From positions 62,001 through 126,000 of the forward strand of contig NZ_VDCS01000006.1 of assembly GCF_006265225.1 (NCBI RefSeq): DNA of 64,000 nucleotides, given 5' to 3'. How positions within the stretch are numbered: the stretch's first letter is position 1; each line of letters starts with the position of its first letter. The position numbers and the translations under genes are program-made. This stretch comes from Allotamlana fucoidanivorans. GTDB taxonomy: Bacteria; Bacteroidota; Bacteroidia; Flavobacteriales; Flavobacteriaceae. The notes beneath the pieces were generated by a model, which worked only from the letters and a program-made list of their open reading frames with translations, was not told where the DNA came from and searched no databases. Positions 30,802-39,745 of the stretch are shown piece after piece.

Positions 30802-31611
30802 ATGCTTTACGGTAACACATTTTTAAAATCAAGAATAACTTCGTTCAGTATTCTAATAATTATTGGATTTTTGAATATTCATACAATTTATAGTCAGAGC
30901 AAAACTATTCCCATCAATCCAGAACTTGAAAATAATAGTGATAGACTTAAGGTTAAACTTGACACACAATGGGGTAATAAAATTCCAAAGATTAAATTTG
31001 GAGATTATAGGGTAGTTGATAGCCAAAATGACTGGATGAAGACCAAAGGAAAATCAAATTTTTGGAATACAAGATCTGAATATAGAACGGAACATAAATT
31101 CTCTTTTGTTTTAAACCATATAGAAATAGGTTCGGTTATTGTAAATACTTTAAGCGAGGTTTCTATGAAAGAAGTAGAATCCTTCAAATTGTTCAGTCTG
31201 GATAATTTCGATTTTTACGTTGGCCCAGATGATGATTATTCTAAAACACAAATTTTTACTTCGGAAATAACAAGTGAAAATGGTAATGGTGAGGTATGGA
31301 GCTTTTACCTAGCACAAACTGAAAACAGCGATATTGGATCTATTGATGAAGGTTTCTTGGCTTATGAAAATCGATTCATTTTTATTAAGCCAATCAGTTC
31401 CAATAAAAATCGAAATAATTCGCTAATAGCCCCAGATGCTTATGGTTATGAGTTTTTCGAGCATAATAAATGTTTGGGGGCAGTGCAATGCCGTGGCCGT
31501 GGTATTTCGGGAAATAACAAGAAAGTCATTTGGATCAAGTCAGACCTCGAACCAAAAATGAAATTAATTTTGGCGGCTGCCATGACCGTAATTATCCATA
31601 CTCTAAAATGA
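30802..31611 (+). CDS. Unknown protein with N-terminal membrane or signal segment
   Basis: The 269-aa product begins with a hydrophobic stretch (about residues 13-32, ISFSILIIIGFLNIHTIYSQ-like) that looks like a signal peptide. The remainder is beta-rich and charged, with no recognised motif. It includes a short Cys-containing stretch (HNKCLGAVQCRGRG) and a second hydrophobic C-terminus (LILAAAMTVII). It sits 15 nt downstream of the TPR gene and converges on the rhamnose operon. Confidence 0.6.
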   Translation: MLYGNTFLKSRITSFSILIIIGFLNIHTIYSQSKTIPINPELENNSDRLKVKLDTQWGNKIPKIKFGDYRVVDSQNDWMKTKGKSNFWNTRSEYRTEHKFSFVLNHIEIGSVIVNTLSEVSMKEVESFKLFSLDNFDFYVGPDDDYSKTQIFTSEITSENGNGEVWSFYLAQTENSDIGSIDEGFLAYENRFIFIKPISSNKNRNNSLIAPDAYGYEFFEHNKCLGAVQCRGRGISGNNKKVIWIKSDLEPKMKLILAAAMTVIIHTLK

Positions 31612-31680
31612 AATATTTTAATTTTCTGGAATCCCAAAATTGACTCACGTTTTTATGCTACTTTCAAAACGTAATAATTA

Positions 31681-31712
31681 AAAAACTCAGTTAAACATTT
31701 AACTGAGTTTTT
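31681..31712 (-). terminator. Intrinsic terminator of the rhamnose operon
   Basis: A perfect 14-bp stem (31681-31694 with 31699-31712, core ACTCAGTTAA/TTAACTGAGT) has a 4-nt loop and A/T runs on both sides. It serves the minus-strand operon ending at 31752 and can also stop the convergent gene pair. Confidence 0.9.
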
Positions 31713-31751
31713 TAATTATTTCAAGTACACTATTTTAATTACTAGCTATCT

Positions 31752-33191
31752 CTAGTAGTACTTAGCGTAAACTACTTTGGTGTGTAAATATTCTTCCATA
31801 CCGTGTTTTCCATCGGCACCACCAACACCAGATTTTTTCCATCCGGCGTGAAAACCTTGAATGGCTTCAAAATGCTCTCTATTCACGTAAGTTTCTCCAA
31901 AATGAAGGCCGTTTGTAGCTTTCATGATGTTGTTAAAGTTTTCTGAGAATATAGATGAGGTTAAACCAAATTCAGTATCATTTGACATGGCAATAGCTTC
32001 ATCAAGTGTATTGAATTTCATTACAGGCAATACAGGTCCAAATACTTCTTCTTGGATAATTTGGCTATCTTGCTTACAATTAGTTAATACTGTTGGCTGA
32101 TAAAAATAACCTCTATCAAATTGATCGGGTTGTTTTCCTCCCACAAGCACTTCAGCTCCTTCTTTCTTAGCAAATTCAACCATCTCAGTAATTTTGTCTA
32201 ACTGTGATTTTGACACCAAACTACTCATATCGGCATTAACTCCTGTTAAAGCATCTTCAACAGTTACTTGACTCATTTTCTTGGTTAGCTTTTCAACAAA
32301 CTCGTCATAAATACTATCCTCAACATAAACACGCTCCGCACAATTACAAACCTGTCCGCTAAAGATAACTTTAGAGGATACAATAGAATTTAAAGCTAAT
32401 TCCATATTAGCATCAGCACAAACAATTGCAGGCGCCTTACCTCCTAATTCTAACGATACTTTTGTAATGTTCTCTGCTGCAGCACCAATTACTTTTTGCC
32501 CAGCTCCTACACTACCTGTTAAACTAATAATTCCAGTGATAGGGCTTTTAGAAAGGGCGTTTCCAACCGTTCTTCCTGCTCCACATACAAAATTCAAAAC
32601 ACCTGCGGGTAATTTAATCTTCTGAATAAAATCAGCAAATTCCATAATAGTATTTGGTGCTTCAGAACTTGGCTTAATAACACAGGTATTACCTGTAATT
32701 AATGAAGCAGCCACTTTACGTGCCATTACAAAAAACGGGAAATTCCAAGGACAAATACCTACAGCTACACCAATGGGTACTTTGTGTAAATAAATATGCT
32801 CTTTCTCACGATCACTTTGAATGATCTCACCTTCAATACGTCTTGCCCAACCTGCATTATAATCAAAATAATCTGCAGTTACATCAATTTCAACTTGTGC
32901 CAACCCTATAACTTTAGCCTGCTCTTTTGATAAGGTTTCGGCTAAAAAAACACGATTCTCTCTAATCACATCAGCCATCTTATGTAAAAAGGCTGCGCGT
33001 TGAATTGCTGGTAAAGCTTCCCAAGCTGGTTGTGCCGCTTGTGCAGCCTCTAAGGCATTATTGGCATCTTCAACTGTTCCTGTTGAAATGGTACTGATCA
33101 CTTCTTCCGTACACGGATTTACTATTTCAATAACAGATGTAGCTTTTGAGTCTACAAATTGTCCATTAATATACTGTTTGTAATGTTTCAT
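31752..33191 (-). CDS. aldA: NAD-dependent lactaldehyde dehydrogenase (AldA-like)
   Basis: The 479-aa aldehyde dehydrogenase has the nucleotide site GSVGAGQKV, the general base segment LELGGKAP and the nucleophile Cys282 in SGQVCNCAERVYV. The CNCAERVYV pattern is characteristic of E. coli AldA rather than of betaine or succinate semialdehyde enzymes. It would oxidise L-lactaldehyde from rhamnulose-1-phosphate cleavage to L-lactate. It is the last gene of the rhamnose operon, 30 nt after the tandem aldolase gene, and duplicates the activity expected of the C-terminal half of RhaEW. Confidence 0.9.
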   Translation of the reverse strand: MKHYKQYINGQFVDSKATSVIEIVNPCTEEVISTISTGTVEDANNALEAAQAAQPAWEALPAIQRAAFLHKMADVIRENRVFLAETLSKEQAKVIGLAQVEIDVTADYFDYNAGWARRIEGEIIQSDREKEHIYLHKVPIGVAVGICPWNFPFFVMARKVAASLITGNTCVIKPSSEAPNTIMEFADFIQKIKLPAGVLNFVCGAGRTVGNALSKSPITGIISLTGSVGAGQKVIGAAAENITKVSLELGGKAPAIVCADANMELALNSIVSSKVIFSGQVCNCAERVYVEDSIYDEFVEKLTKKMSQVTVEDALTGVNADMSSLVSKSQLDKITEMVEFAKKEGAEVLVGGKQPDQFDRGYFYQPTVLTNCKQDSQIIQEEVFGPVLPVMKFNTLDEAIAMSNDTEFGLTSSIFSENFNNIMKATNGLHFGETYVNREHFEAIQGFHAGWKKSGVGGADGKHGMEEYLHTKVVYAKYY

Positions 33192-33221
33192 TTTACTAAA
33201 TATGTAAGTTTGATTCTCTTT

Positions 33222-34511
33222 TTATGATAAAAATTTCTTTCTTAAATCCTCAACTTGGTCATCATTGATAGGCACCATTTCCCCTAGAGAATTTCCAAGT
33301 ACTATAGATTTTGCACTAAACTCAGCAACTTCTAAATAATCAAAAGTTTGTAATAATTTATCTCCTGTAATGATTACCGAATCATTTTTAATAATCAAGG
33401 CTGTTGAACAGTTTTCAACTATTTCTGCATTGTTACTCTCTCTAAAATGCGAGCCATATTCAGCTAAATCAATATCCTGAAGGAAGATCCAACTCTCAGG
33501 TATTGTTCTTACATTCAAATATTCTCCAGTTACTCCAAAGGCCATTAAATATGGCGATTGTGTCATGATGATAGAATTTACATCTGGGTTTTTATTGTAA
33601 ATTTCTTGGTGCATCCATGCCGCTCTACTTGGTGTTTTACCAGCTTCTCGATGTCCGTTTTTCACTTGTACTATATCATCTAAATCAATATCCCAACGGT
33701 TAATATCTGTAGGGGTTATTAAAAAGTCACCACCTTCTAAGCGCATAGAAACGGTACCGTAAGAACTAATCATCAAGCCTTGTTGGCACGAGCGCTTAAC
33801 GATATTACAGATCTCTAAACGCTTCTCTAACTCATCTGGCGTGTATTCTACCGATGCCATTTCTGGTAAAACACCTTTGGCTTGTGATTCAAAAGCATCG
33901 ATTTGTTCATCGGTTAAATAATTTGGTATTCCTATTTGTGTTCCGTACAAAATGGTTCTTGCACAAAATTCTAAGGCTTCAAAACGCTCATAAGCATCGG
34001 TTAAATCACTTCCGCCTAAAACCGTACCGTGGTTTTCCATGATGATGGCTTTATACCCCTTATCAAATTCCTCGGCTATAACAGCTCCTAAATCTTCACT
34101 TCCTGGCAATCTGTATTTTGCATATCCTATAGGTCCACAAATATGTTTGGCTTGTGAAATTACATTGGTATTTGGTATTTGTCTCACAATACTAAACGAC
34201 ACTAATGCCGGTGGATGCGCATGAATCACAGATTTAATATCTGGTCTGGCTTCATAAATGGCTTTGTGAAAAGGAAACTCAGACGATGGTTTGTGTTTCC
34301 CAATGATGGTTCCATCTTTCTTTACACAAATGATGTCTGATGCGCGTAATGACCCTTTATCAATGGCTGAAGGTGTTACCCAAATATCGCCATTATCATC
34401 AATAATTGAGATATTACCTCCTGAGGTGGTAGTCATACCACGTTTATAAATTCTATCTATTACCTCCGTAATTTGATCACGAGGGTGTACTAACTTTATG
34501 TTTTTTGACAT
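33222..34511 (-). CDS. Tandem class II aldolase/adducin protein, second domain degenerate
   Basis: The 429-aa product has two class II aldolase domains (about 5-205 and 220-420). The first keeps the zinc site (HAHPPALVSF for HxH, MENHGTVLGG for the third His) and the GGNISI phosphate-binding motif. The second lacks these: TQSPYLMAF stands where HAHP would be, and KNDSVIITG where the HG motif would be. It is probably an active/inactive pseudodimer. It is expected to cleave a 1-phospho-ketose such as L-rhamnulose 1-phosphate or L-fuculose 1-phosphate to DHAP and L-lactaldehyde. It sits between rhamnulokinase and AldA in the operon. Confidence 0.85.
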   Translation of the reverse strand: MSKNIKLVHPRDQITEVIDRIYKRGMTTTSGGNISIIDDNGDIWVTPSAIDKGSLRASDIICVKKDGTIIGKHKPSSEFPFHKAIYEARPDIKSVIHAHPPALVSFSIVRQIPNTNVISQAKHICGPIGYAKYRLPGSEDLGAVIAEEFDKGYKAIIMENHGTVLGGSDLTDAYERFEALEFCARTILYGTQIGIPNYLTDEQIDAFESQAKGVLPEMASVEYTPDELEKRLEICNIVKRSCQQGLMISSYGTVSMRLEGGDFLITPTDINRWDIDLDDIVQVKNGHREAGKTPSRAAWMHQEIYNKNPDVNSIIMTQSPYLMAFGVTGEYLNVRTIPESWIFLQDIDLAEYGSHFRESNNAEIVENCSTALIIKNDSVIITGDKLLQTFDYLEVAEFSAKSIVLGNSLGEMVPINDDQVEDLRKKFLS

Positions 34512-34536
34512 TTTAAATAGTTTTGTATTTACTGTT

Positions 34537-35913
34537 TTACCCGCCTATAATAAAAGGCACGTGTTTTTTTAAAGCGTAATTCTTCTTTAAAAACTTAGAA
34601 TTTAATTTGGTGTCAGATATCGAAATGGCAGCCCCTAATGCTGAACCTAATGAAGCATCGGTTGTACTCAGCTTTTTACTTCTAAAACTATGTGATAATA
34701 GTTTGATAAATACATCATTATTGCTAAAACCACCATCTACATAAATTCTAGAGATGTCATCTGTACCAACTGCTTGTTCAATAGATTTAATTTGTAACAA
34801 TACCAACTCATGCATTAATTGATGGTAGGCATACTCATAAGTATCATAGGGCATTTGTGTGGTATCGGGCATGTTGTCATCCTTTAAACCTTCCCAATTG
34901 TAACAATACTTAAAGTTGGTAATGATGTCTTTATAAATACCATAATCAAACTTTACAGTTCTGTGATACTCATCATTAACACCATAATAATTATCTAACT
35001 TGGCTACCTGAACTTTGTATTCGTTTCCTAAAAACAATCGTGTAGCTTTTACGGGTTTCCCATTGATACGCATGTAGTTTATGGTATCTCCGTCATCATC
35101 CGCTGAGGCAATAGGGTTTTGTGTAAACGGATTAAATACAATACTCCAGGTACCTGTTGATACCAATACAAACTTTTTACGAATACTTCTTACATATGGT
35201 AGAAGTGCCGCTGAACTATCATGTATACCCACACCTATTTTGATGCGCTTACCATTATAATTCATATTGATACTGGTTTCTGTTGATACGATTGGTGGTA
35301 ATATTTGATCTAATCCCTCCTTATAAACCCAAGGATGGTAATCCTTTTTATTATAGTCCCACAAGGCTGTATGACATCCTATACTGGTATATTCACTTAA
35401 AGGAATTCCCGCAAACACATAACTTAAATATTGTGGTAAGTGCAAGGAGTATTTAATCTTCTTAAAGACCTCTGGTTGCTTGTGCTTTAACCAGTACAAT
35501 TGCAAGCCAGAATTAAGCATACTCAAATCAGCACAACCTGTTGTTTTTAAAAACGCTTCTTTTGGACCATACTTCATAAAAAAGTCATCTATGATGTTTT
35601 GATCAAGTGGCTTTAAATAGTTGTAAAGCGGTGTTAATGGCTTACCATTTTCATCAATATGCACAAAACTAGCGCCGTAAGTTGAAAAATTAATGGCTTT
35701 AACATTAAATTCTTTGGCTTCTAAAATACGATCAAATACCCCTTTTAGCCATTCTTGTAAAGCTGGAAGATTCTCGGTGGGAAAACCATCTTCATCTACA
35801 ATCTCATCAAACGAGATATACTCTTTGTGTACTTCTTTAAAGTTTTTATCAAATAAGAAAAACTTTTTGTTGGTTTTTCCTATATCAAAAACCGCGGTTA
35901 CATTTGTTTTCAT
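34537..35913 (-). CDS. rhaB: FGGY-family L-rhamnulokinase
   Basis: The 458-aa sugar kinase has the N-terminal ATPase phosphate motif VFDIGKTNKKFFLF, the STGTWSIVFNP loop near 250 and the adenosine motif IYVDGGFSNNDVF near 395. It has the FGGY fold and length. Its position directly after the RhaI-type isomerase and before the aldolase shows that it phosphorylates L-rhamnulose. Its start lies 10 nt before the isomerase stop on the same strand. L-fuculokinase activity cannot be excluded from sequence alone. Confidence 0.9.
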   Translation of the reverse strand: MKTNVTAVFDIGKTNKKFFLFDKNFKEVHKEYISFDEIVDEDGFPTENLPALQEWLKGVFDRILEAKEFNVKAINFSTYGASFVHIDENGKPLTPLYNYLKPLDQNIIDDFFMKYGPKEAFLKTTGCADLSMLNSGLQLYWLKHKQPEVFKKIKYSLHLPQYLSYVFAGIPLSEYTSIGCHTALWDYNKKDYHPWVYKEGLDQILPPIVSTETSINMNYNGKRIKIGVGIHDSSAALLPYVRSIRKKFVLVSTGTWSIVFNPFTQNPIASADDDGDTINYMRINGKPVKATRLFLGNEYKVQVAKLDNYYGVNDEYHRTVKFDYGIYKDIITNFKYCYNWEGLKDDNMPDTTQMPYDTYEYAYHQLMHELVLLQIKSIEQAVGTDDISRIYVDGGFSNNDVFIKLLSHSFRSKKLSTTDASLGSALGAAISISDTKLNSKFLKKNYALKKHVPFIIGG

Positions 35914-35923
35914 ATCGCACAGA

Positions 35924-37204
35924 TTATAAGCCTGTTGCTACAGTGTGTTTACCACGTTCTTTGATTAATTGTCCGCGTACATCTAAACTTCTATACGCAT
36001 TAATTGGGCTTAGCACTCCCCCTGCGTTTAATCTTGCTTTTTCTAATAATGGTCTTACATCTGTTCTGTAAGCGCCTTGCAAGATTTCTTGACATTTTAC
36101 AACATCATTATCTAATTGTGCTACTTTTAATGCTTTTTGGTCAATTAAAAGCGCCTTTGCATAAGCTTCTTGGATGGCTTCTAAAGACTGAATTAAATCT
36201 TCTAAAGGATCTTTTACGTTGTGACTCGCATCAATCATCCATGCTAAATCTGGATTTTGTGGATTGTTTTCCATACCATATACCAACTCGTTAAAGATTA
36301 AGAATAAAGCATAGGGCTTAATACTTCCTACGGTTAAATCATCATCACCATATTTACTATCGTTGAAGTGGAATCCGCCTAACTTACCTTTTAATTGTAA
36401 GATAGAAACGATTTGCTCTATATTTGAATTTGGTAAATGATGTCCTAAATCTACCAGCGTGTAGGCTTTATCACCACAACCATTGGCCAACATTAATGAA
36501 GCCCCCCAATCTTGGATAACAGTACTGTAAAAATTGGGCTCGTAAGGCTTGTACTCTACTAACATAGACCAATCATCTGGTAAGCCTTTATAAATATCAA
36601 TTAAACTGTTTTGTGTGTTTTGAAAAGCCGTTTGGAAGTTATTTTGACCTGGAAAACAAGAGCCATCTGCCAACCATACCGTCAACGCTTTTGAACCTAA
36701 CTTATCGCCTATTTTTATAACATCTAAATTATGTTGAATGGCTTGCTCTCTTACCGCTTGGCTTAAATTGCTTAATGAACCATACTTGTAAGTCTCGGCG
36801 GCATCTTTTTGATCTTGAAACGTATTTGAGTTTACCGCATCAAACTTAATACCTAAAGCATCTGCCTTTTCCTTTATCGCCGCATAATCTGAAGGAATAT
36901 CCCATGGAATGTGTAATGATACTGCTCCTGCGGTTTGTGTTAAGCTATGTAATACGCCAATATCATCAATTTTTTCTTCTAAATTGGATGGCTCGCCATA
37001 GAAACCAAATCGCCCAAAACGCGTTCCACCAGCACCTAATGCCCAACTAGGAATGGCTACTTGGAATTCTGCTAATTTAGAAACAATGCTGTTTACATCG
37101 TGTCCATTTTTACTAAGCTTGTTGGCTAAAAAGTCAAAGCTCTCATTGTGACTGTCAATTTCTTTCTTGTTAAAATCAACTACTTGCTCTTTTTGAATCT
37201 TCAT
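35924..37204 (-). CDS. rhaI: L-rhamnose isomerase, RhaI type
   Basis: The 426-aa TIM-barrel isomerase is of the Pseudomonas stutzeri RhaI kind rather than the E. coli RhaA kind. Shared landmarks are PSWALGAGGTRFGRF near 51, VSLHIPWD, NSNTFQDQ, KALTVWLADGS, DLGHHLPNSNIEQI and FHFNDSKYGDDDL. The His/Asp residues of the last two motifs are metal ligands. It converts L-rhamnose to L-rhamnulose in the cytosol. It is second in the operon, 93-198 nt after the RhaEW gene. Confidence 0.95.
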   Translation of the reverse strand: MKIQKEQVVDFNKKEIDSHNESFDFLANKLSKNGHDVNSIVSKLAEFQVAIPSWALGAGGTRFGRFGFYGEPSNLEEKIDDIGVLHSLTQTAGAVSLHIPWDIPSDYAAIKEKADALGIKFDAVNSNTFQDQKDAAETYKYGSLSNLSQAVREQAIQHNLDVIKIGDKLGSKALTVWLADGSCFPGQNNFQTAFQNTQNSLIDIYKGLPDDWSMLVEYKPYEPNFYSTVIQDWGASLMLANGCGDKAYTLVDLGHHLPNSNIEQIVSILQLKGKLGGFHFNDSKYGDDDLTVGSIKPYALFLIFNELVYGMENNPQNPDLAWMIDASHNVKDPLEDLIQSLEAIQEAYAKALLIDQKALKVAQLDNDVVKCQEILQGAYRTDVRPLLEKARLNAGGVLSPINAYRSLDVRGQLIKERGKHTVATGL

Positions 37205-37296
37205 CTTAAACTAATGCTTTTAAAGAAATAAACTCCCATAAACCTCTAAACGAATCTATGGAAGTTTCTCTCAACTAAACTAAACTAAACTTTATA

Positions 37297-39402
37297 TTAT
37301 CTTACAAATGCGTTGGCCATGCCGCCATCAACATTTATTATATTTCCTGTTGATTTATCTAAAATTCCTACTAATGAGAATACGCCGTTAGCAATATCAT
37401 CAGGAGTAATGATTTCATGTAATAAATTACGTTTGGCATAAAATGCGGGTAATTCTTCAACGGTGATGCCGTTGGCTTTTGCACGACCTTCAGCCCAAGC
37501 ACCTTCCCATATTTTACTGCCTACAATTACACCATCTGGATTTACTGTATTGACTCTTACTTTATCTTTTGCTAACTCTGCCGCTAACAAACGTACCATA
37601 TGTTGCTGAGCAGCTTTTGCTGTTCCGTATGCAACATTGTTTGGTCCAGCCACTAGTCCATTTTTACTAGCTATGGCAATATAATTTCCTCCAAGACCTT
37701 GTTGACGCGCTATGGCTGCAAATTGTTTAGCCAAATCAAACTGCCCTTTTACCAATATGTTTTGTAAAATATTCCAGTCTTTATCCGTAGTATCTTCTAG
37801 TGGTTTTGAAATAGCTAATCCTGCACTATGCACAACAATATCTACACCTCCAAATTCAAGCACTGCCTTCTTATATGCGCTGGCTATGGAATCTACACTA
37901 GTTACATCACAAATGGCATAAGTTGATACGTCTCTTGCGTAAGTCCCATTTGCTTCTTTTAGTGCCTCTTCATTTATATCGGTGAGTACCACGTTAGCCC
38001 CTTCTGCTGCTAATTTATCTGCTATGGCTTTTCCAATACCTCCACCAGCTCCAGTAACTAAGGCTACTTTGCGAGATAATGGTTTTTCTTTTGGCATACG
38101 TTGTAACTTAGCCTCTTCTAATAACCAATACTCAATATCAAATGCTTCTTGTCTTGGTAGTGAGGTGTATTCAGTTATCGCCTCTGCACCGCGCATTACA
38201 TTAATAGCATTGATGTAAAACTCACTAGCTACACGTGTGGTTTGTTTGTTTTTTGCAAAACTGAACATCCCTACGCCTGGGTAAATAATAATTACCGGAT
38301 TGGCATCACGAATGGCTGGACTATTGTCTTTTTTACACGTATTATAATAATCGGCATACTCTTGACGGTAAGCTTCAAATGCAGGCTCTAATTTTTTAAG
38401 TATGGCGGCTGAATCTGATAAATCTTCGTTTTTATCCAACTCTAATACTAAGGGTTGTATTTTTGTTCTCAAGAAATGATCTGGACATGAAGTCCCCATT
38501 GGTGCTAATCGCTCTAAATCATTGCTATTGATGTATTCCATCACAACTTCTGTATCTGAAAAATGACCAATCATTCTATTTTCAGAAGAACATAAACCTC
38601 TAAGCAGTGGCATCAATTGCGCCGCTTTTTCTAAACGTGCTTCTTTTGGTAAACTCTCTACTTTTTGTCCACCAAAAACCTCGCCTTGCTCTTTTAATTT
38701 TTTCTCAATATATTCAGAAGCCATTTCTATAACCTCTAAACTATTCATATAACACTCGTATGAGGTATCTCCCCATGTGAATAACCCATGACTTCCTAAA
38801 ACTATTCCTCTAATCCCTGGATTATCAGCCAAGCATTTTTCTAACTGAAGCCCTAAATCAAATCCTGGTTTTTGCCAAGGTACCCAGCCCATAGTATCGC
38901 CCCAAATCTCTTTGGTTACTTTTTCACTATCCTTGGCGGCAGCAACCGCTATTAATGCATCTGGATGCAAGTGATCTATATGTGCAAATGGTAATAAGCC
39001 GTGTAACGGCGTGTCAATGGATGGCGCTTTACTATCTAAATCATAAATACAGTGATTGAACAGACCTACCATTCTGTCTTCATCATGTAACCCTTGGTAT
39101 ACATTTTTTAAATCACGTAGTCTACCTGTATAAAGTCCAGCAATTCCAGAACGCGTTAGCGTGCCTATATCACCTCCAGATCCTTTTACCCACATGACCT
39201 CAACATCCTCATTAGTTAGAGGATCTTTCTCTATAGTCTTACAACTGGTGTTACCCCCTCCGTAATTGGTTATACGTAAATCGGCCCCTAATATGTTTGA
39301 ACGATATAAAAATAATTCTACTTGATTATCCCCAAATGACGCCGCCTTTGCTTCATCCCATAAATAATCAACGTATTTAAAATTTTTTGTGATATTCTCC
39401 AT
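37297..39402 (-). CDS. rhaEW: Bifunctional rhamnulose-1-phosphate aldolase / lactaldehyde dehydrogenase (RhaEW)
   Basis: The ATG at 39402 gives 701 aa. An in-frame TTG at 39432 lies inside the predicted -7 box and cannot be the start. The N-terminal class II aldolase domain (about 1-430) has NYGGGNTSCK and a HIDHLHPDAL metal region with GSHGLFTWG. The C-terminal short-chain dehydrogenase domain (about 445-701) has the Rossmann motif TGAGGGIGKA and the catalytic YGTAK. The fusion splits rhamnulose 1-phosphate to DHAP and L-lactaldehyde and oxidises the latter. It is first in the rhamnose operon, under the operator at 39457. Confidence 0.93.
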   Translation of the reverse strand: MENITKNFKYVDYLWDEAKAASFGDNQVELFLYRSNILGADLRITNYGGGNTSCKTIEKDPLTNEDVEVMWVKGSGGDIGTLTRSGIAGLYTGRLRDLKNVYQGLHDEDRMVGLFNHCIYDLDSKAPSIDTPLHGLLPFAHIDHLHPDALIAVAAAKDSEKVTKEIWGDTMGWVPWQKPGFDLGLQLEKCLADNPGIRGIVLGSHGLFTWGDTSYECYMNSLEVIEMASEYIEKKLKEQGEVFGGQKVESLPKEARLEKAAQLMPLLRGLCSSENRMIGHFSDTEVVMEYINSNDLERLAPMGTSCPDHFLRTKIQPLVLELDKNEDLSDSAAILKKLEPAFEAYRQEYADYYNTCKKDNSPAIRDANPVIIIYPGVGMFSFAKNKQTTRVASEFYINAINVMRGAEAITEYTSLPRQEAFDIEYWLLEEAKLQRMPKEKPLSRKVALVTGAGGGIGKAIADKLAAEGANVVLTDINEEALKEANGTYARDVSTYAICDVTSVDSIASAYKKAVLEFGGVDIVVHSAGLAISKPLEDTTDKDWNILQNILVKGQFDLAKQFAAIARQQGLGGNYIAIASKNGLVAGPNNVAYGTAKAAQQHMVRLLAAELAKDKVRVNTVNPDGVIVGSKIWEGAWAEGRAKANGITVEELPAFYAKRNLLHEIITPDDIANGVFSLVGILDKSTGNIINVDGGMANAFVR

Positions 39403-39745
39403 GTTGGTTGTTAATATATTATTTACCTCCAAAAATAGATTACTAACAAAACATTCCTATCCTGTACTATACTGCAACACTTCCATTTGTTAAAAATCAA
39501 CTCATAAATAGGCATATTTCCATAGGTAAAACACTTCTACTTTTAAATTTTTATTAAAATCAATTTACTCAATATGATGCCATGAGCTCTTCTTTTTTAA
39601 AAGCATTCTCTAATATACTTATTTATTCTGGGTAAATGAAAGCCATAATACTAGTGTATTTAATGCCATTTTTGTACATTTCAACTCAAATTATTATTAG
39701 TGATTTACTTGATTAAAAACATTTCTTTAATCTAAAACAATTGAT
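39403..39745. other. Divergent control region between rhaEW and the GntR-type regulator
   Basis: This 343-nt spacer holds the operator and -7 box of rhaEW on its left side. Near the regulator gene there is a small inverted repeat AATAC-TAGT-GTATT (39647-39660) that could be an autoregulatory site, though it does not match the 21-bp motif. No open reading frame or clear -7 box for the regulator was found. Confidence 0.5.
39430..39477 (-). promoter_or_regulatory. Rhamnose operon promoter with shared operator
   Basis: On the minus strand a perfect -7 box TATTTTTG (39430-39437) lies 19 nt from a 21-bp motif at 39457-39477. The plus-strand core TGTACTATACTGCA is an imperfect inverted repeat. No TTG sits at -33, where the motif edge falls, so the promoter may need an activator. 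The same motif at the same distance from a -7-like box precedes the PUL operon at 58771-58791. Confidence 0.7.

Noticed and set aside
39403-39432. N-terminal extension of RhaEW from a TTG at 39432
   Set aside because: The TTG is part of the -7 promoter box TATTTTTG; transcription would begin downstream of it.
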